From: Elymus sibiricus
Lineage: Eukaryota > Streptophyta > Magnoliopsida > Poales > Poaceae
Reading direction: 5' to 3'
Assembly (NCBI GenBank): GCA_039707655.1
Contig: CM077670.1
Coordinates: forward strand, 147,850,001 to 147,914,000
DNA: 64,000 nt
A program made the position numbers and the translations under genes. Of the stretch, positions 1 to 11,539 are shown one piece after another (within the stretch, counting starts at the first letter, position 1; the number at the start of each line of letters is the position of its first letter). Below the pieces are notes generated by a model, which worked only from the letters and a program-made list of their open reading frames with translations, was not told the DNA's origin and did not search any database.

Positions 1-66
1 GGAATATTTTCAATTGACCAAGTTAGAATGAATTCTTCAACCCAATTATTTTTATTTTACAATTCT

Positions 67-477
67 TCACACCCCCAAAAATAGACTAAGTTCATCATAA
101 AGTTCAAGGGTGATCATGTCATCACAATATTTAGCCATGATTCGATCATGAAAATACATGCATTGGAAATTAAGATGACCAACTTCATTGCAAAGTTCAC
201 AAGTAATGGGATGAAGAGAACACAATTCTTTAGCCCTACCATCTAATTTCTTAAGCAACATTCTAGTTCTATCATGTCTATGCTTCTTACAATAGCCATC
301 ATCCAGAAATTGCATTCTTTCGCAAGGTCTATGTTCTCCACAAAAATTGACATGCTTATAAGAAACTTTTTCTTCAGAAATTTTATCATGACTAGTGCAA
401 CCATCATTAGCATGAATTACATTCATGGAAAGCATACTAATAACATTGCATTCATGCTTATCATTCAAGGAACCCAC
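67..477 (-). CDS. Retrotransposon ORF with CCHC zinc-knuckle-like motif
   Basis: This 136-residue reading frame lies in the internal domain of copy A. Its first 25 residues (SLNDKHECNVISMLSMN) match a stretch near residue 40 of the 369-residue ORF at 61195-62304, so it is a family-specific ORF and not a chance frame. Residues about 92-105 read CELCNEVGHLNFQC, an exact C-x2-C-x4-H-x4-C spacing as in retroviral nucleocapsid zinc knuckles. It is also rich in Cys and His around residues 46-70. No protease, reverse transcriptase or integrase is visible. The true start may lie upstream, because a frame break separates it from the leader. A role as a degenerate gag-like RNA-binding protein is inference. 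Confidence 0.55.
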   Translation of the reverse strand: MGSLNDKHECNVISMLSMNVIHANDGCTSHDKISEEKVSYKHVNFCGEHRPCERMQFLDDGYCKKHRHDRTRMLLKKLDGRAKELCSLHPITCELCNEVGHLNFQCMYFHDRIMAKYCDDMITLELYDELSLFLGV

Positions 478-680
478 ACAATCACTTTTTCATATTCTTC
501 TTCGAATACATCATGATCATTTTCTTTTTCTAATACAATGTTTTCAAGGTAAACTTTATAAAGATAAATAAGTGCACTCAACTTCATTTTTTGGTTTCTT
601 TATAAACCAAACTAGTGAATAAAACAAGAAACTAAAAGATTCAATTGCAAGATCTAAAGAAGGTACCTTCAAGCACTCAC

Positions 681-699
681 CTCCCCGGCAACGACGCCA
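681..699 (-). other. Primer binding site (tRNA-Asp type), copy A
   Basis: Read on the minus strand, the sequence TGGCGTCGTTGCCGGGGAG lies 9 nt after the 5' LTR end. It closely matches the complement of the 3' end of plant tRNA-Asp, the primer used by Athila-type elements. It fixes the orientation of copy A. Confidence 0.8.
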
Positions 700-708
700 G
701 AAATAGCT

Positions 709-2340
709 TGATGTCTACTAGGCAACTTTATTCTTGTAGACTTTGTTGGGCCTCCAAGCCCATAGTTTTGTAGGAACACGACAAATTTCCCTCAAGTGGA
801 TGACCTTAGGTTTATCAATCCGTGGGAGGTGTAGGATGAAGGCGGTCTCTCTCAAACAACCCTGCAATCAAATACAAGTGGCCTCTTGTGTCCCCAACAC
901 ACCTAATGCAGTTATCAGCTGTATATGTGCACTAGTTCGGCGAAGAGATGATGATAGATGTGTAATATGGATGGTAGAAATAGGTTTTTATAATTTGAAT
1001 AAATAAAAACAGCAAGGTAGCAAGTAACAAAAGTGAACAAAACGGTGTCTCAATGCTTGGAAACAAAGGGCTAGGGTTCATACTTTCACTAGTGCCAACT
1101 CTCATCATAATTAACATAGTTAAACATCATGATAATCCCTCAGCAAGTGCAGCAAAGAATCACTCTAAAGTTTCTATTTTTATCGGAGAAAGTAGGATGA
1201 AATCACGTAGGTGTGTTTAACAGCAAACCACCTCAAAGTCGTCTTTCCAATATTAATCTATTGAACCACCCCTATTATCACCACAGGTAATCCCAGAAAT
1301 TGTACTACGACAACACCATATGATACTATTGTTCGACCTTTATGAAAAGAGTACCCCAATGTCACCACGGGTATCCGCAAGTTAATTACTCCCTCCATAA
1401 AGAAATATAAGAGCGTTTAGATTACTAAAGTAGTGATCTAAATGCTCTTATATTTCTTTACAGAGGGAGTATTAGACATGCATCAAGTGATCTCAAATCC
1501 AAAGTATTCAGTCTAATATAAAGAAACTTCAAAAAGCAAGACTCAATACACCACAAAAACAATAGAGAGGGGTGAACATCATATGATCCAACTATATTAA
1601 CAAATCTCATGATACAATCAAGATCGAAATCTTTCAAGAACATGGGGGAGAGAGAGATCGAACACATAGATACTAGTGCATACCCTCCGCCATGAGGATG
1701 AACTACTCACACATCACCGTGAGAACGACGAGAGAGTTGTTGGTGATGGTGATGACGGTGATGTCCCTAGCGGCGTTCGGCGCCACCAGAGGAGAGAGGA
1801 AAGGGGCCCCTCCTTATTCTTCTTCTTGGGCCCTCCGGAGAGAGAGGGAGCTCTCCCCTAAATTGGATCTATCTTTTCTGTCTCTTGTTTTTGCTTCTGT
1901 TTTCAGGCCGAGCACCGCTTCTTAAATATTTGGAGATTCGTAACTTCGATCGGACTGAAATTTTACACGATTTTTTTCCCATAAACTAGCTTTTTTGCGG
2001 AGAAAGAAGAGCCCCAACCGACTTATGCATCTCCCACGCGGTGGCCCACATGACCAGGGGCCTGGCCGCACCATGACGTCGTGTGAAGCACTCGTGTACT
2101 GCCTTACGATGATTCCTTCGTCCAAAAATCCGATATTTTCCATAAAAAAATCAAAAAAATAAGCTCATTCTGGCTCCATAGATTTTTGACCTAGAAACCT
2201 CAAAACAATATTCCACAGGAACTGCCTCTAGCACTGGATTAATAGGTTAGTCCAAATAAATATTATGCCAAAAACATAAATAAATGATGTAAATATAGCA
2301 TGAATACTTCATAAATTATAGATACATTTGAGACATATCA
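709..2340 (-). repeat. 5' LTR of Sabrina/WHAM-like copy A
   Basis: This 1632-bp LTR opens TGATGTCTACTAGGC and closes GAGACATATCA on the plus strand. It aligns along its length with the LTRs at 56374-57997 and 62430-64000, but is noticeably more diverged and carries an 81-bp MITE that they lack. Spurious short frames inside it are not genes. Confidence 0.88.
1389..1469. mobile_element. Stowaway-type MITE (Thalos/Athos-like)
   Basis: An 81-bp near-perfect inverted repeat begins CTCCCTCC and ends GAGGGAG. TA dinucleotides flank it at 1387-1388 and 1470-1471, the target duplication of Tc1/Mariner elements. The two arms (about 38 bp each) can fold into one hairpin. It has no coding capacity and would be moved in trans by a mariner transposase. 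It is absent from the homologous position of the other two family LTRs, so it inserted after copy A did. Confidence 0.92.
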
Positions 2341-2420
2341 AATAATTACATCGTCCAAGAGAAATGGCAAAATAAATTCAGGAGGTCCATCAACCCAAGT
2401 ACAAGAAATCATAGACGTAA
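2341..2420 (-). pseudogene. RNase H-like (RVT_3) protein, C-terminal end (part 2 of 2)
   Basis: On the minus strand this reads on in frame from the fragment at 12269-12447 once the LINE and one copy of its TSD are removed. The residues are SMISCTWVDGPPEFILPF then LLDDVII, resembling the usual last residues of plant RNase H-type (RVT_3) proteins. It is cut at 2340 by the LTR of copy A. The piece is short, so its identity rests on the joint reading with part 1. Confidence 0.5.
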
Positions 2421-3001
2421 GTCCCACACCGACAGGACACTACTTTCCCCTGCTACAGTTCCGGAGTGGCGATGTTTGGGCGATTTGCCGGCGTTTGGCG
2501 ATATGCCGTTCTTTTTTCCTAGTGATTCCATCTTCTTCCTCCCGATTCTTCCCTTCCTTCCTTCAATCCTTCCTAGCCTCACCTCGGATCTTCCCGTTTG
2601 TTTTTCTTTTCTTCCCAGTTGCTTCCTTCCCGTCTCCATCCACTTTGTTCATTTCCTGATTTGCTGTTCCTCTTTCCCGATTCCATCCTTTTTCTTCTTT
2701 CTTCCAATTTCTTTCTCGGTTCCATATCCCCAGCCACCTTCTCTGTCCCACAATCCTTATTCCTCTTCCCCGTAGCCACCTCTCTGTTCTCCTCTCTTTT
2801 CCCCTTTTTTCTTTTAGTGGTTTGTGTTCCCGGCGGCGGCGGCGGCCGACGTGGGAGCATGTTGGTGACGGCGCCTTCCGGTGAGAGCCCTGCGGCTTCT
2901 TCCGTGAAGACGGGCGGACGCCTGGGTGTGGACTTGGGAGAAATGGATCATTTCAAGGTGCGGGCGATGGAAATCTTTCGCAAATCGAGGGATCCGGCGA
3001 G
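2421..3001 (+). promoter_or_regulatory. LINE1 5' UTR, likely internal promoter region
   Basis: This is the leader before ORF1. Positions about 2510-2815 form a long pyrimidine-rich run on the plus strand (TTCC, TCTTCC and CTTTTT repeats). L1 elements carry their promoter inside the 5' UTR, so the promoter is expected here, but no specific promoter motif can be named. Open frames here come from the biased composition. Confidence 0.4.
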
Positions 3002-4030
3002 ATGCCTCTAGCTGATGCGGATTAAGGCGAGCTCTTTCCTGATTTCGATGTGCCTTCAGGACGAAGGGTGTGTTCTTCGTGGGAAACCTCTCTTCTTGTG
3101 CCGGCTGGGCCTCGGCTTGTTGCTTCTGCGGTCGATGATCCTGAGTGGGATCATGGCAATGCGCCTCTGGCCGAGCCTGATGCTAAAGTGCCACAAGTGC
3201 AAGTGGATTTGGAAACTAATGACAAGGCAGTTGGTACTGATTCAGAGGTGCAGTGCCCTGTTCAGCAGCAGCAAATCCCTGTTCTTGCTTCTCTGGTACC
3301 CGCGGCCCCTGACGCGTGCATTGTCGGGCCAGATGATTGGATTATTCCAGGCGACATTATCACTGCCGTCGCCGCTCAGGTCGTGAAGGCCCGGCGAGAT
3401 GATCTGCTTCAAGGACACTGCCGAGTGCTTAGGCTCTATGCCGGAGCTATTAATTTTTACATGGTTCACGCCATTTCAGGCGTTGCTATCCTGGTGGTGG
3501 AAGACAAGATTTTAGAAGAAGGGCTCCAGTTATTTACCACCCAGGTGAAGAAGTCCATCACAAAGAGAGTCAAGATGAAGATGTTTGTTATTGCAGCGTT
3601 GCTTGCCATTTTCGAAATGGATGCTCTGCTTTCGCTGGCTGCTTTTTATAGTGATTCGCAGACAGTTTTTCTGCTACAAAAAAGAACAGACAAAATTGAG
3701 ATTCAGCAGTTCAAGGTGCAGGAGTGTAACCATGTGAATGCGTTAAACGTCCCATCAAGGACGGCTGGAAGATCAAAGGGGAGATACGTCAGGAATCCAA
3801 GGCCGCATGATGTGCGGACTAGTGGCACTGGACAAGTGTTCCAAGAGAAAGAGTTGGGGAAAAAGAGAAGACCAAAGCAGATATGGGTGGCTAAGGGTGT
3901 TCCGGACAGGCAAATTCACCATGATACGTTCATTCGCGACACGAGGCAGAGGACGTCTACAGTGTTTGATCGTATTGAAGAAGAAAAGATATCGGTGGAC
4001 CCCGCTGGGCGGGGCCGCCGGGACCAATGA
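3002..4030 (+). pseudogene. LINE1 ORF1 (RNA-binding gag-like protein)
   Basis: ORF1 proteins of L1 elements bind element RNA and form the transposition RNP. The first ATG in frame is at 3002, but a TAA interrupts at 3023-3025. From 3026 the frame stays open for about 330 codons to the TGA at 4028-4030. No CCHC zinc knuckle is visible; the C-terminal third is rich in Arg and Lys, consistent with nucleic-acid binding. The end overlaps the ORF2 start as ATGA (4027-4030), which suggests termination-reinitiation. Identity follows from position between leader and ORF2, not from a strong motif. Confidence 0.7.
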
Positions 4031-7000
4031 TCATCTGGGCCCGGAACTGTCGAGGGTTGGGGTTTGACTCGACAGTTGGCGAACTCAGAGACTTGGTACG
4101 GTCCTACAACCCAGCGGTGGTCTTCTTAAGTGAGACTAAGAAGAGAGGGGAGGCGATGACAAAACTGCGGTGGAGTTTGGGATACCGGCATGGTCAAGCG
4201 GTTAATTGTGTGGGTAAAAGTGGCGGACTAGCTTTGTGGTGGAGAGATGGTGTCGATGTCACACTAAAGCTTTGGTGCCAATATTACATGGATGCTACTA
4301 TCACCTATGAGAATAGGACATGGAGATTCACATGAGTGTATGGGGAGCCACGTACTGAACACAGGCAGAAAACTTGGGATGCACTGCGCTACTTGTCGAC
4401 GCAAGACGATGGACCATGGCTATGCGCCGGTGACTTTGATGAAGCATGTTGGCAAGAAGAACACAAGGGCAAGAATGAGAGGGGACATGCTCAGATGGAG
4501 TTGTTCAGAGACTGCCTTGCTGAGTGACAATTACTTGACCTGGGCTATTCAGGTTACATGTTCACGTGGGACAACAAGCGCGATGGTGAGGATAATGTGC
4601 AGGTACGGCTGGACAGAGGCACGTGCAATGACGCGTTCCAACAGATGTTCCCACTTACGTCGGTTGAGCATGTGGTGACAGAGGAATCCAACCATATGGC
4701 ACTGGTCATACGGGTTGTGGATGAAGAAAGATACCAGCAAAGGCGTTCAAGGCAGTTCCGGTTTGAAGAGACGTGGACTATGCATGAAGGTTTTGATGAG
4801 ATGTTGAAATCTGCTTGGAACATGCACGTACATGCGAATTCGGGGATCCTGGACATGTGTTCTGGGCTGAAACGAGTCTCTCGCGACATGCAGCGATGGG
4901 CCGGGACTGAATTTGGATCTGTCCAAAGGAAGATTAAGGAACTTCGACAGCAGCTAGATGCAGCCAGGCAGGGTGTTCGCTCACCGCAAGCTTCACTGGA
5001 GATCCGGCGAATTGAAAAGGAGCTGCACATTTGGTATGACTGAGAAGAAGTGATGCAGCGACAACGGTCCAGAGTCGATTGGCTACAGGCCGGAGACCGG
5101 AACACTAAATTCTTTCAGAGTAGAGCATCACACCGGCGCCGTAAAAACACTATTGTCAAGTTAAAAAAGGCTGATGGGAGCTGTGCTTCTACTGATGAGG
5201 AGATGAGGCGGATGGCAAGCGACTTCTACAACGAGCTGTACATGTCTGAAGGTGCTACCAACATCGAGTCTATACTGCAGAATGTACAAGCGTTGGTCAC
5301 GGACGACATGAACTCCAAGTTGACGGCAACTTGGAGGGATGAGGAGATCGAATATGCCCTTTTCCAGATGGGCCCTACGAAGGCGCCAGGACCGGACGGC
5401 CTGCCGGTGCTGTTTTATCAAAGACACTGGTTTTTTGTCAAACAAGAAGTGTGTGCAGTTATTAAGGACTTTCTGAATGGTAAAGATCTCCCGGCTGATT
5501 TTAATGACACTGTGCTGGTGCTAATACCCAAGGTCAACTCGCCGGAGCTTCTGTCACAGTTCAGGCCTATTAGCCTCTGCATCGTCCTTTACAAGATAGC
5601 CGCTAAGGTATTAGCCAACAGATTAAAATCCATTCTCCCGGTCCTTATTTCGGAAGAACAAAGTGCATTCGTCCCGGGCCGTCTCATCACGGACAATGTT
5701 CTCATAGCCTACGAGTGCACGCATGCGATCCGGAAAAGGAAAAGGAAACAACCTCTTTGTGGCATGAAACTGGACATGATGAAGGCCTACGACCGCATCG
5801 AATGGGTCTTTCTTGAGAGGATGATGGGACAAATGGGTTTCTCTCAAGAGTGGATCGCTATTATTATGAGGTGCATAACTTCAGTAAGGTTTTCGGTTCG
5901 GTTGAATGGCGACACATCTGCTCCTTTTATTCCCTCACGGGGCCTTAGACAGGGGGACCCGCTCTCGCCCTACTTATTTTTGCTCTGTGTCGAGGGTTTC
6001 TCGCAGCTTCTTAAGAAGGCCCAGGACGAGGGAAGGATCAGAGGTGTTGAGTTTGGGAGGGACGGCCCTCACATTACTCATCTTCTCTTTGCCGATGATA
6101 GTATTGTTTTTCTGGAAGCTTCAGAGGAGAACTTGCTTGAGCTCCATTCGATTCTCAACACATACGAGCAAGCCTCTGTTCAAAAAGTTAATTATCAGAA
6201 GTCTTCCATCTTTTTTGGGAAGGGATGTGATGAGCAAATGAAGGCAACTCTGAAGAATTCAGTGGGCATCGATAGTGAGGCGCTCAACGAGCGCTACCTT
6301 GGGCTGCCAACACTGGTTGGCCGCTCTAAAGATGGCTGTTTCAAATATGTGACCGAGCGTTCAGCGGCAAAATCGTGTGGATGGAAGGGCCAGGGGCTCT
6401 CTAAAGCTGGTCGAAAAGTTCTAGTCAAATCGGTCCTTCAAGCAACACCTACCTTCTCCATGAGTTGTTAACGTTTCGCCAAAAAAAATGTGCCGGAACA
6501 TGACTTCTATCTCTTTTAAATTTTGGTGGGGAGCTGATCATGGTACGAGGAAGGTACACTGGATCGGTTGGGACAGAATGTGCAAGAGCAAAAGAGTAGG
6601 AGGCATGGGGTTCAGGGATTTCGAAGCTTTTAATCAAGCGCTTTTAGCCAAACAAGCTTGGAGGATCGTCACCAATCCAAACTTTCTGTGTGCACGGGTC
6701 TTGAAGGCACGTTACTTTGCTAATTCAGATTTCCTTCAAGCTAGTTGTCCCAAGAGTGCGTCCTATACATGGCAGAGTATTTTGTTTGGCAGAGACCTTC
6801 AAGCTGGACTTATTTGGCGCATAGGGAATGGAAAGAACATCAATGTTTGGACTGATAACTGGATCCCGAGGCAAGGTTTGCTGAAACCAATGGGAGCTTT
6901 GGACAGAAGTAACATCACTAAGGTAGCAGATTTGATGAACTGCTCGGGCAAGGAGTGGGATGTGGCGAAGCTCAAGAGAGTGCTACTACCTGGGGATGTT

Positions 7001-7438
7001 GAGGATATCATGCGGATCCCGATTGGAGGTGTCAACAAAGAGGACTTTTATGCTTGGAATTACACCAAGAATGGGGTTTTTTCTGTCCGATCTGCATACC
7101 ATTTTTGCATGGACATGAAGCATCTGGAGGTTGGCAAACCTGAATCTTCTTCGTCCGTGGCCGAACACAATGGGTGGCTCGAACTATGGGACACTAATGT
7201 TCCAGCTAAAGCTAAGATCCACGTTTGGAGACTTGTCCAAAATGGCTTAGCAGTGGGCTCGGAATTACAGCGGAGAAATATCAAGTCTGGGGTTGCATGC
7301 CCAGTTTGTGAGAGGGAGGAGACAGTTTTGCATCGCTTCTGGGTCTGCCCGTACGCCAGGCACTGCTGGGCTCTGGTAAATGAAGAGGTGACGTTTTTTT
7401 TAGCCCACTAGCGATTGGGGCTTCGCAGCGTGATCTCA
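4027..7438 (+). pseudogene. LINE1 ORF2: endonuclease, reverse transcriptase, zf-RVT
   Basis: This is the L1 polyprotein that nicks the target and copies RNA. An APE-type endonuclease occupies 4027 to about 4690 (WARNCRGLG, SETKK, GDFD); the usual catalytic SDH near its end reads SNH, so activity was probably lost. The reverse transcriptase lies at about 5330-6300 with [26 protein letters not shown] and an intact FADD. A zf-RVT domain lies at about 7170-7370 (CPVCEREETVLHRFWVC). In-frame TGA codons lie at 4333, 4525 and 5041, and a TAA at 6469. Frameshifts sit at an A8 run (about 6481) and a T8 run (about 7393). The frame continues at 11540 beyond the solo LTR. Confidence 0.93.
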
Positions 7439-10400
7439 TGTGACGCCCCTGCTCGACCGTGCACTAATCATACACGCAAATGCACACGATCGAGATCAGA
7501 GACTCACGGGAAGATATCACAACACAACTCTAAACTCAAAATAAAATAATACAAGCTTTAGATTACAAGTCAGGGGCTTCGAGGGCTCGAATACATAAGC
7601 TTGCGCATACAAGCGTCAGCGAAAGCATTAGATATCTGAGTACAAATATAAAAGTAAAACAGATATGCCCTAACAGGCGGGGCAAAACAACAACACAGAT
7701 CGAAAAGGCGCAGGCCTCCTGCCTGGGAGCCTCCTAACTACCCCTGGTCGGCTGGCTCAAAGCAGTAGTACGTGCCGTCGGGACCCTCCTGGTAGTAAGC
7801 TCCTGCAGTGGCATCTGGCTCCTGGGCTCCATCGTCTGATCACATCGTTCAGGTATGGGGAAAAAGAAGAGCAGAGCAACCGTGAGTACTCATCCAAAGT
7901 ACTCGCAAGACTGACATCAGAACTATATTAATTATGCATCAGTATCAAGGAATGGGGCTATATCTTTGGACTGAATTGCAGAATGCCAGAATAAAGGTGG
8001 AGAAGCCTAGCCTATCGAAGACTAGCATCTTGAAGCAATCTTGCAGCATTAGAAGAGAGCAGATTAGCATATTATAAATTAGCAAGCATGTTGAAGCAAA
8101 ACCCAGAGATCCTTCCTCGACTCCCTGCGAGAAGGCGATCCCGGAGCTTATAATTATTTAACAGGTATCCAGTTCAAGTAGTAATAGATCGGGATACAAC
8201 ACTGAGCGTCCTGTTACCGTGGACACGGCTATTCGAATAGATAACTTCCCTGCAGGGGTGCACTACTGTTACCCAACACGCTCGATTACATCTGGCCGGA
8301 TACACTTGCTGGGTAATATCCGGCCTCGGGTAATCGACACAAAGCAGCGTCCTACCTAAGCTCAGCAGAGAGGTCAGCACGCCGGTCTAAATCCTAAGCA
8401 CGAAGGGGTCTTGGGCCATCGCCCTTTGCACTCCTGCACGTTGCGAGACTGGGCGGGGCCCAAGCGTGACTGTGGAAGCACCACAGACGTAACCAGCTCA
8501 CCCCAACAATCAGCCCGCATCTCTGAGCTGTGACATCTGAAGAGCTTTCGGGAGAAACGTACGACGTAGAGGGTCCCATAACCATTATCCCACGTGGTGG
8601 TAGTGCGTATAGGGCCAACGACCCACTCAGATCAAATACCCAAATCCGTTAGGCGTATTTAGTAGCTCGCAGAGACGATCAGACTACCTGTCGCTCCGAC
8701 TTGGTAACACACGGATATCGATCAGGGTGGTCTCCGCCTGCCCTGTCGTTCCGCCACATTAATCTCTCGCGGGTGCCCTCCTGGCAAACCCGACTTCATA
8801 ATTCCCTGCGGGTACCCCTCGGGGTCGACCCGCCTGCGACAAAGGTCAAAGTAACCGTGTGTCCAAGTATCGAGAAGGAATCCGAGGAATCACCCTCGAA
8901 GGATTCCCATTCGAGGAGTTGCACGACGGAAGCTTTATCGGCAGTGATGAAAGAGGAATCACCCTCGGTAACTCACAACCGGGTAGCTATTCTACAGAGG
9001 CATCATCGGAAGTGAGATAAGAGGTATCACCATCGGCACTCGATGCCAGCTCTGTAGAGAGGTGCAACTTAGGGGGTGTGCGGTGAGGTGCTGTTCTCAG
9101 CCCGTTCGATCACATCGATCGGGGCAAAGGTATTAAAGCGGGGCAAACTACAGCAAGGAAGAGGGGCCACAGATGGTTTACCATCCAACCTATACTAGGC
9201 ATCTCGGATAACAGGCAGGTATCAATAACAGTTACAAGGACAGGCTATGCATCAGAATAGGATAAATCAAAACAGTAGCAATTTCTAATGCAAGCAGGAG
9301 GGAGAGGGAATAGGTGATATAGGCATGCGTCAAGGGGGGTTGCTTGCCTGGAAGCTCTGCTGCAAAGGAGGGAGGGTCGTTGGTGACGTAGTCGATCTCA
9401 GGGGCAGCGTCGGTCTCGGGGTCTACCGGAGAGAAGAGGGGGGAAGAAACAATAAATACAAGCAACAAAAGCAAACACAGGTGCATGGCATAGCAGCACC
9501 TTATTCGAGGAGTGCCCTATTGCAGTACTACGCAAGTTAGTCGGAGCGGGAAACATCTGGAGGTGTTTTACCGGCTCCGGGCATTTATCGGACAGATGAA
9601 CTGGAGGGTAAAGTTCCATGTTCAATATGTTAGAGGGGTGTGGCAGGTATGTGGGTGGCATATTCGGATTCTTCATATTTTTCTGATCGTTTTTCATATA
9701 TAAATTATTTTCATCCGAGTTACGGTTTATTTTATATGATTTTTTTAAAGTTTTAAACATTTTCTGGAATTATTTAATTAGAATTATCCGAAACAGTAAT
9801 GATGATGTCAGCATGACGTGGGAGTGACGTCAGCAGTCAACAGTCCGGTTGACCAGTCAAATCTGACCAGTGGGACCCACTGGTCAGTGACTGATTTAGT
9901 TAAACATAGTTTTATTTAACTAATTAACCTAATTAGCAAGTGGGCCCGCCCTGTCAGTGACTGATTAGTAACTAATTTAATTAACAGTTTAATTAACAAT
10001 TTATTTATTTATAAAAATCATTTTAATCCGACGGGACCCACATGTCAGTGACATGGGGCCGCCACGTCAGCGGTTGACCGGGTCAATGGGCCTAGTGGGA
10101 CCCAGGGTCAGTGGCTGAGTGGTGGGGCCCGCGGCGCCACGTCGGACGCCGAGTCAGCGCCGGTCACCGGAGCTCTCCGGCGAGCCCGAACGACGGCGAC
10201 AACTCCGGCGAGCTCGGGTTTCTTCTACGGGGCACCATTTCGGCCATGGTTTGGCTTGCTCGAACGAGCACTCGAGGCCGCGTCCGATGGTGGGGTTCAC
10301 GGCGGCTGGGGAGGCTGGAATGGTCGCCGGCGACGACGTCGGGCGGCAGTGGTTTCGGGTGGCGCACGGGATCGCGGCTGCGGGGTGATTTTGGGCGCGC

Positions 10401-11534
10401 AATCTAGCTAGGCGGCGTCTACGCGGCGCGGCGAGTTCATCTAGAACTAGCCCGTGACCATTTGGTCATCGGAGCCTCGCCAGCGACGATGCGGGCGGCG
10501 GAGCGTTCGGGCATCTCCAATGCGGCGAGCTACGGGGACGGATACGCACGGGGAGGAGGGGGAGAAGATGGCGGCTGCTCACCGGGCCCTGCAGGTGTGC
10601 TCAAATGGGCTCGGGGAAGCTTGCCGTCGCCGGAATCGCTGCCGGAGACGAAGATGGCCATAGGGGAAGAAGAGGTCGCCGGGCTCGACTCGGTGGCTCC
10701 CGGCTTGAATGGCTGGGCGTAATCGACGGAGAGGACGACGGCGGAGGGCTACGGCATCTCGGCGAAGCTTGGGGTGGCCGGTAGCTGCGGGATCGACGGC
10801 GGCGACGGCGGGCGTTTTCGGGCGAGCTCGAATGGGAGCACAGGAGGGGACGAGGGGGTTTTCTGGGGGTCTAGGGTTTGCGGGAGGGCGAGAGAGGAGC
10901 GAGGGCAACCTTATCGGCGTCGGGGAGCCGCGGGACGGCCAACAGCTGGCCATCGCCGTTCGGACGGCCATGGCGGCGCGCGGCCTCGGCGGGAGGAAGG
11001 AGAAGGCCCTGGCGGGCTGGGCCGTATTGCACTGTACCACTAAAGCCCAGGGCGCCAGTAGTTTCTTTCCCTTTTTCCTTTTTCTTTTCTGATTTCTGTT
11101 TTATTTCTGTTTTGCAAAAATGTTTAGCCACAGAAACACTTTTGTAAAATATGTGACTTGGTCCAAATATTACAATGCAATATTACCTATCACCAGAAAT
11201 TGGTTTGGGGTTAATATGATTTCATTTGCAATTCTATTAATTAAAATGGTATTAAATATTTCTGTTTGGTACTGTTTTGATGATGTTAAGGTCATTTAGC
11301 TAATTCAATTAATGTTGATTATATTTTTATAATTGCTATTGGATTATTTGCCATACTATGGACATTTTAGTTTTTCAAATTTGAACAACTTTTATTTTCA
11401 CTTTAACTTTGAATTTCAATTTGATTTGAAATTTGAAATGAGATATGATGCAAAGGATGATTAAGCACTGTTTAACATGATGACTTGACATGATTAAGAG
11501 GTGATCACTGTGCTTGGTACATGGGGATGTCACA
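7439..11534 (-). mobile_element. Solo LTR (4.1 kb), related to the LTRs of the element at 18363-39228
   Basis: The sequence runs TGTGACGCCCC to GATGTCACA, flanked by TCTCA at 7434-7438 and 11535-11539, a perfect 5-bp TSD. No internal domain and no second LTR are present, so it is most simply a solo LTR left by recombination between two LTRs. Its reverse complement ends with the same block as the LTR at 18363-22314 (the last roughly 120 bp through GGGGCGTCACA), making it a related subfamily in minus orientation. The GC-rich block at about 10100-11050 gives several long but meaningless frames on both strands. It splits LINE1 ORF2. Confidence 0.88.
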
Positions 11535-11539
11535 TCTCA

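Larger units (their letters stand above)
1..2340 (-). mobile_element. Sabrina/WHAM-like Gypsy element, 5' part (copy A)
   Basis: This is the 5' LTR and start of the internal domain of a minus-strand LTR retrotransposon; the rest lies left of the window. The LTR (709-2340) has TG and CA ends. A tRNA-Asp-type primer binding site and an ORF similar to the one in the element at 56374-64000 follow it on the minus strand. The two copies are clearly one family, but copy A has a diverged LTR and different ORF content. Placement in the Athila-type Sabrina/WHAM group rests on memory of the LTR and leader, so the name is tentative. The element cuts an RNase H-like fragment at 2341. Confidence 0.85.

Noticed and set aside
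2476..3011. Protein-coding frames in the LINE1 leader
   Set aside because: The Phe/Pro/Ser-rich frames and their Lys/Glu/Arg-rich mirrors come from a polypyrimidine tract in an untranslated leader.
10111..11147. Several overlapping frames of 80-150 codons on both strands
   Set aside because: They lie in the GC-rich block of a solo LTR, overlap in up to five phases, and are Arg/Gly/Ala-rich without motifs. The same effect occurs at 18776-19660 and 52390-53190.
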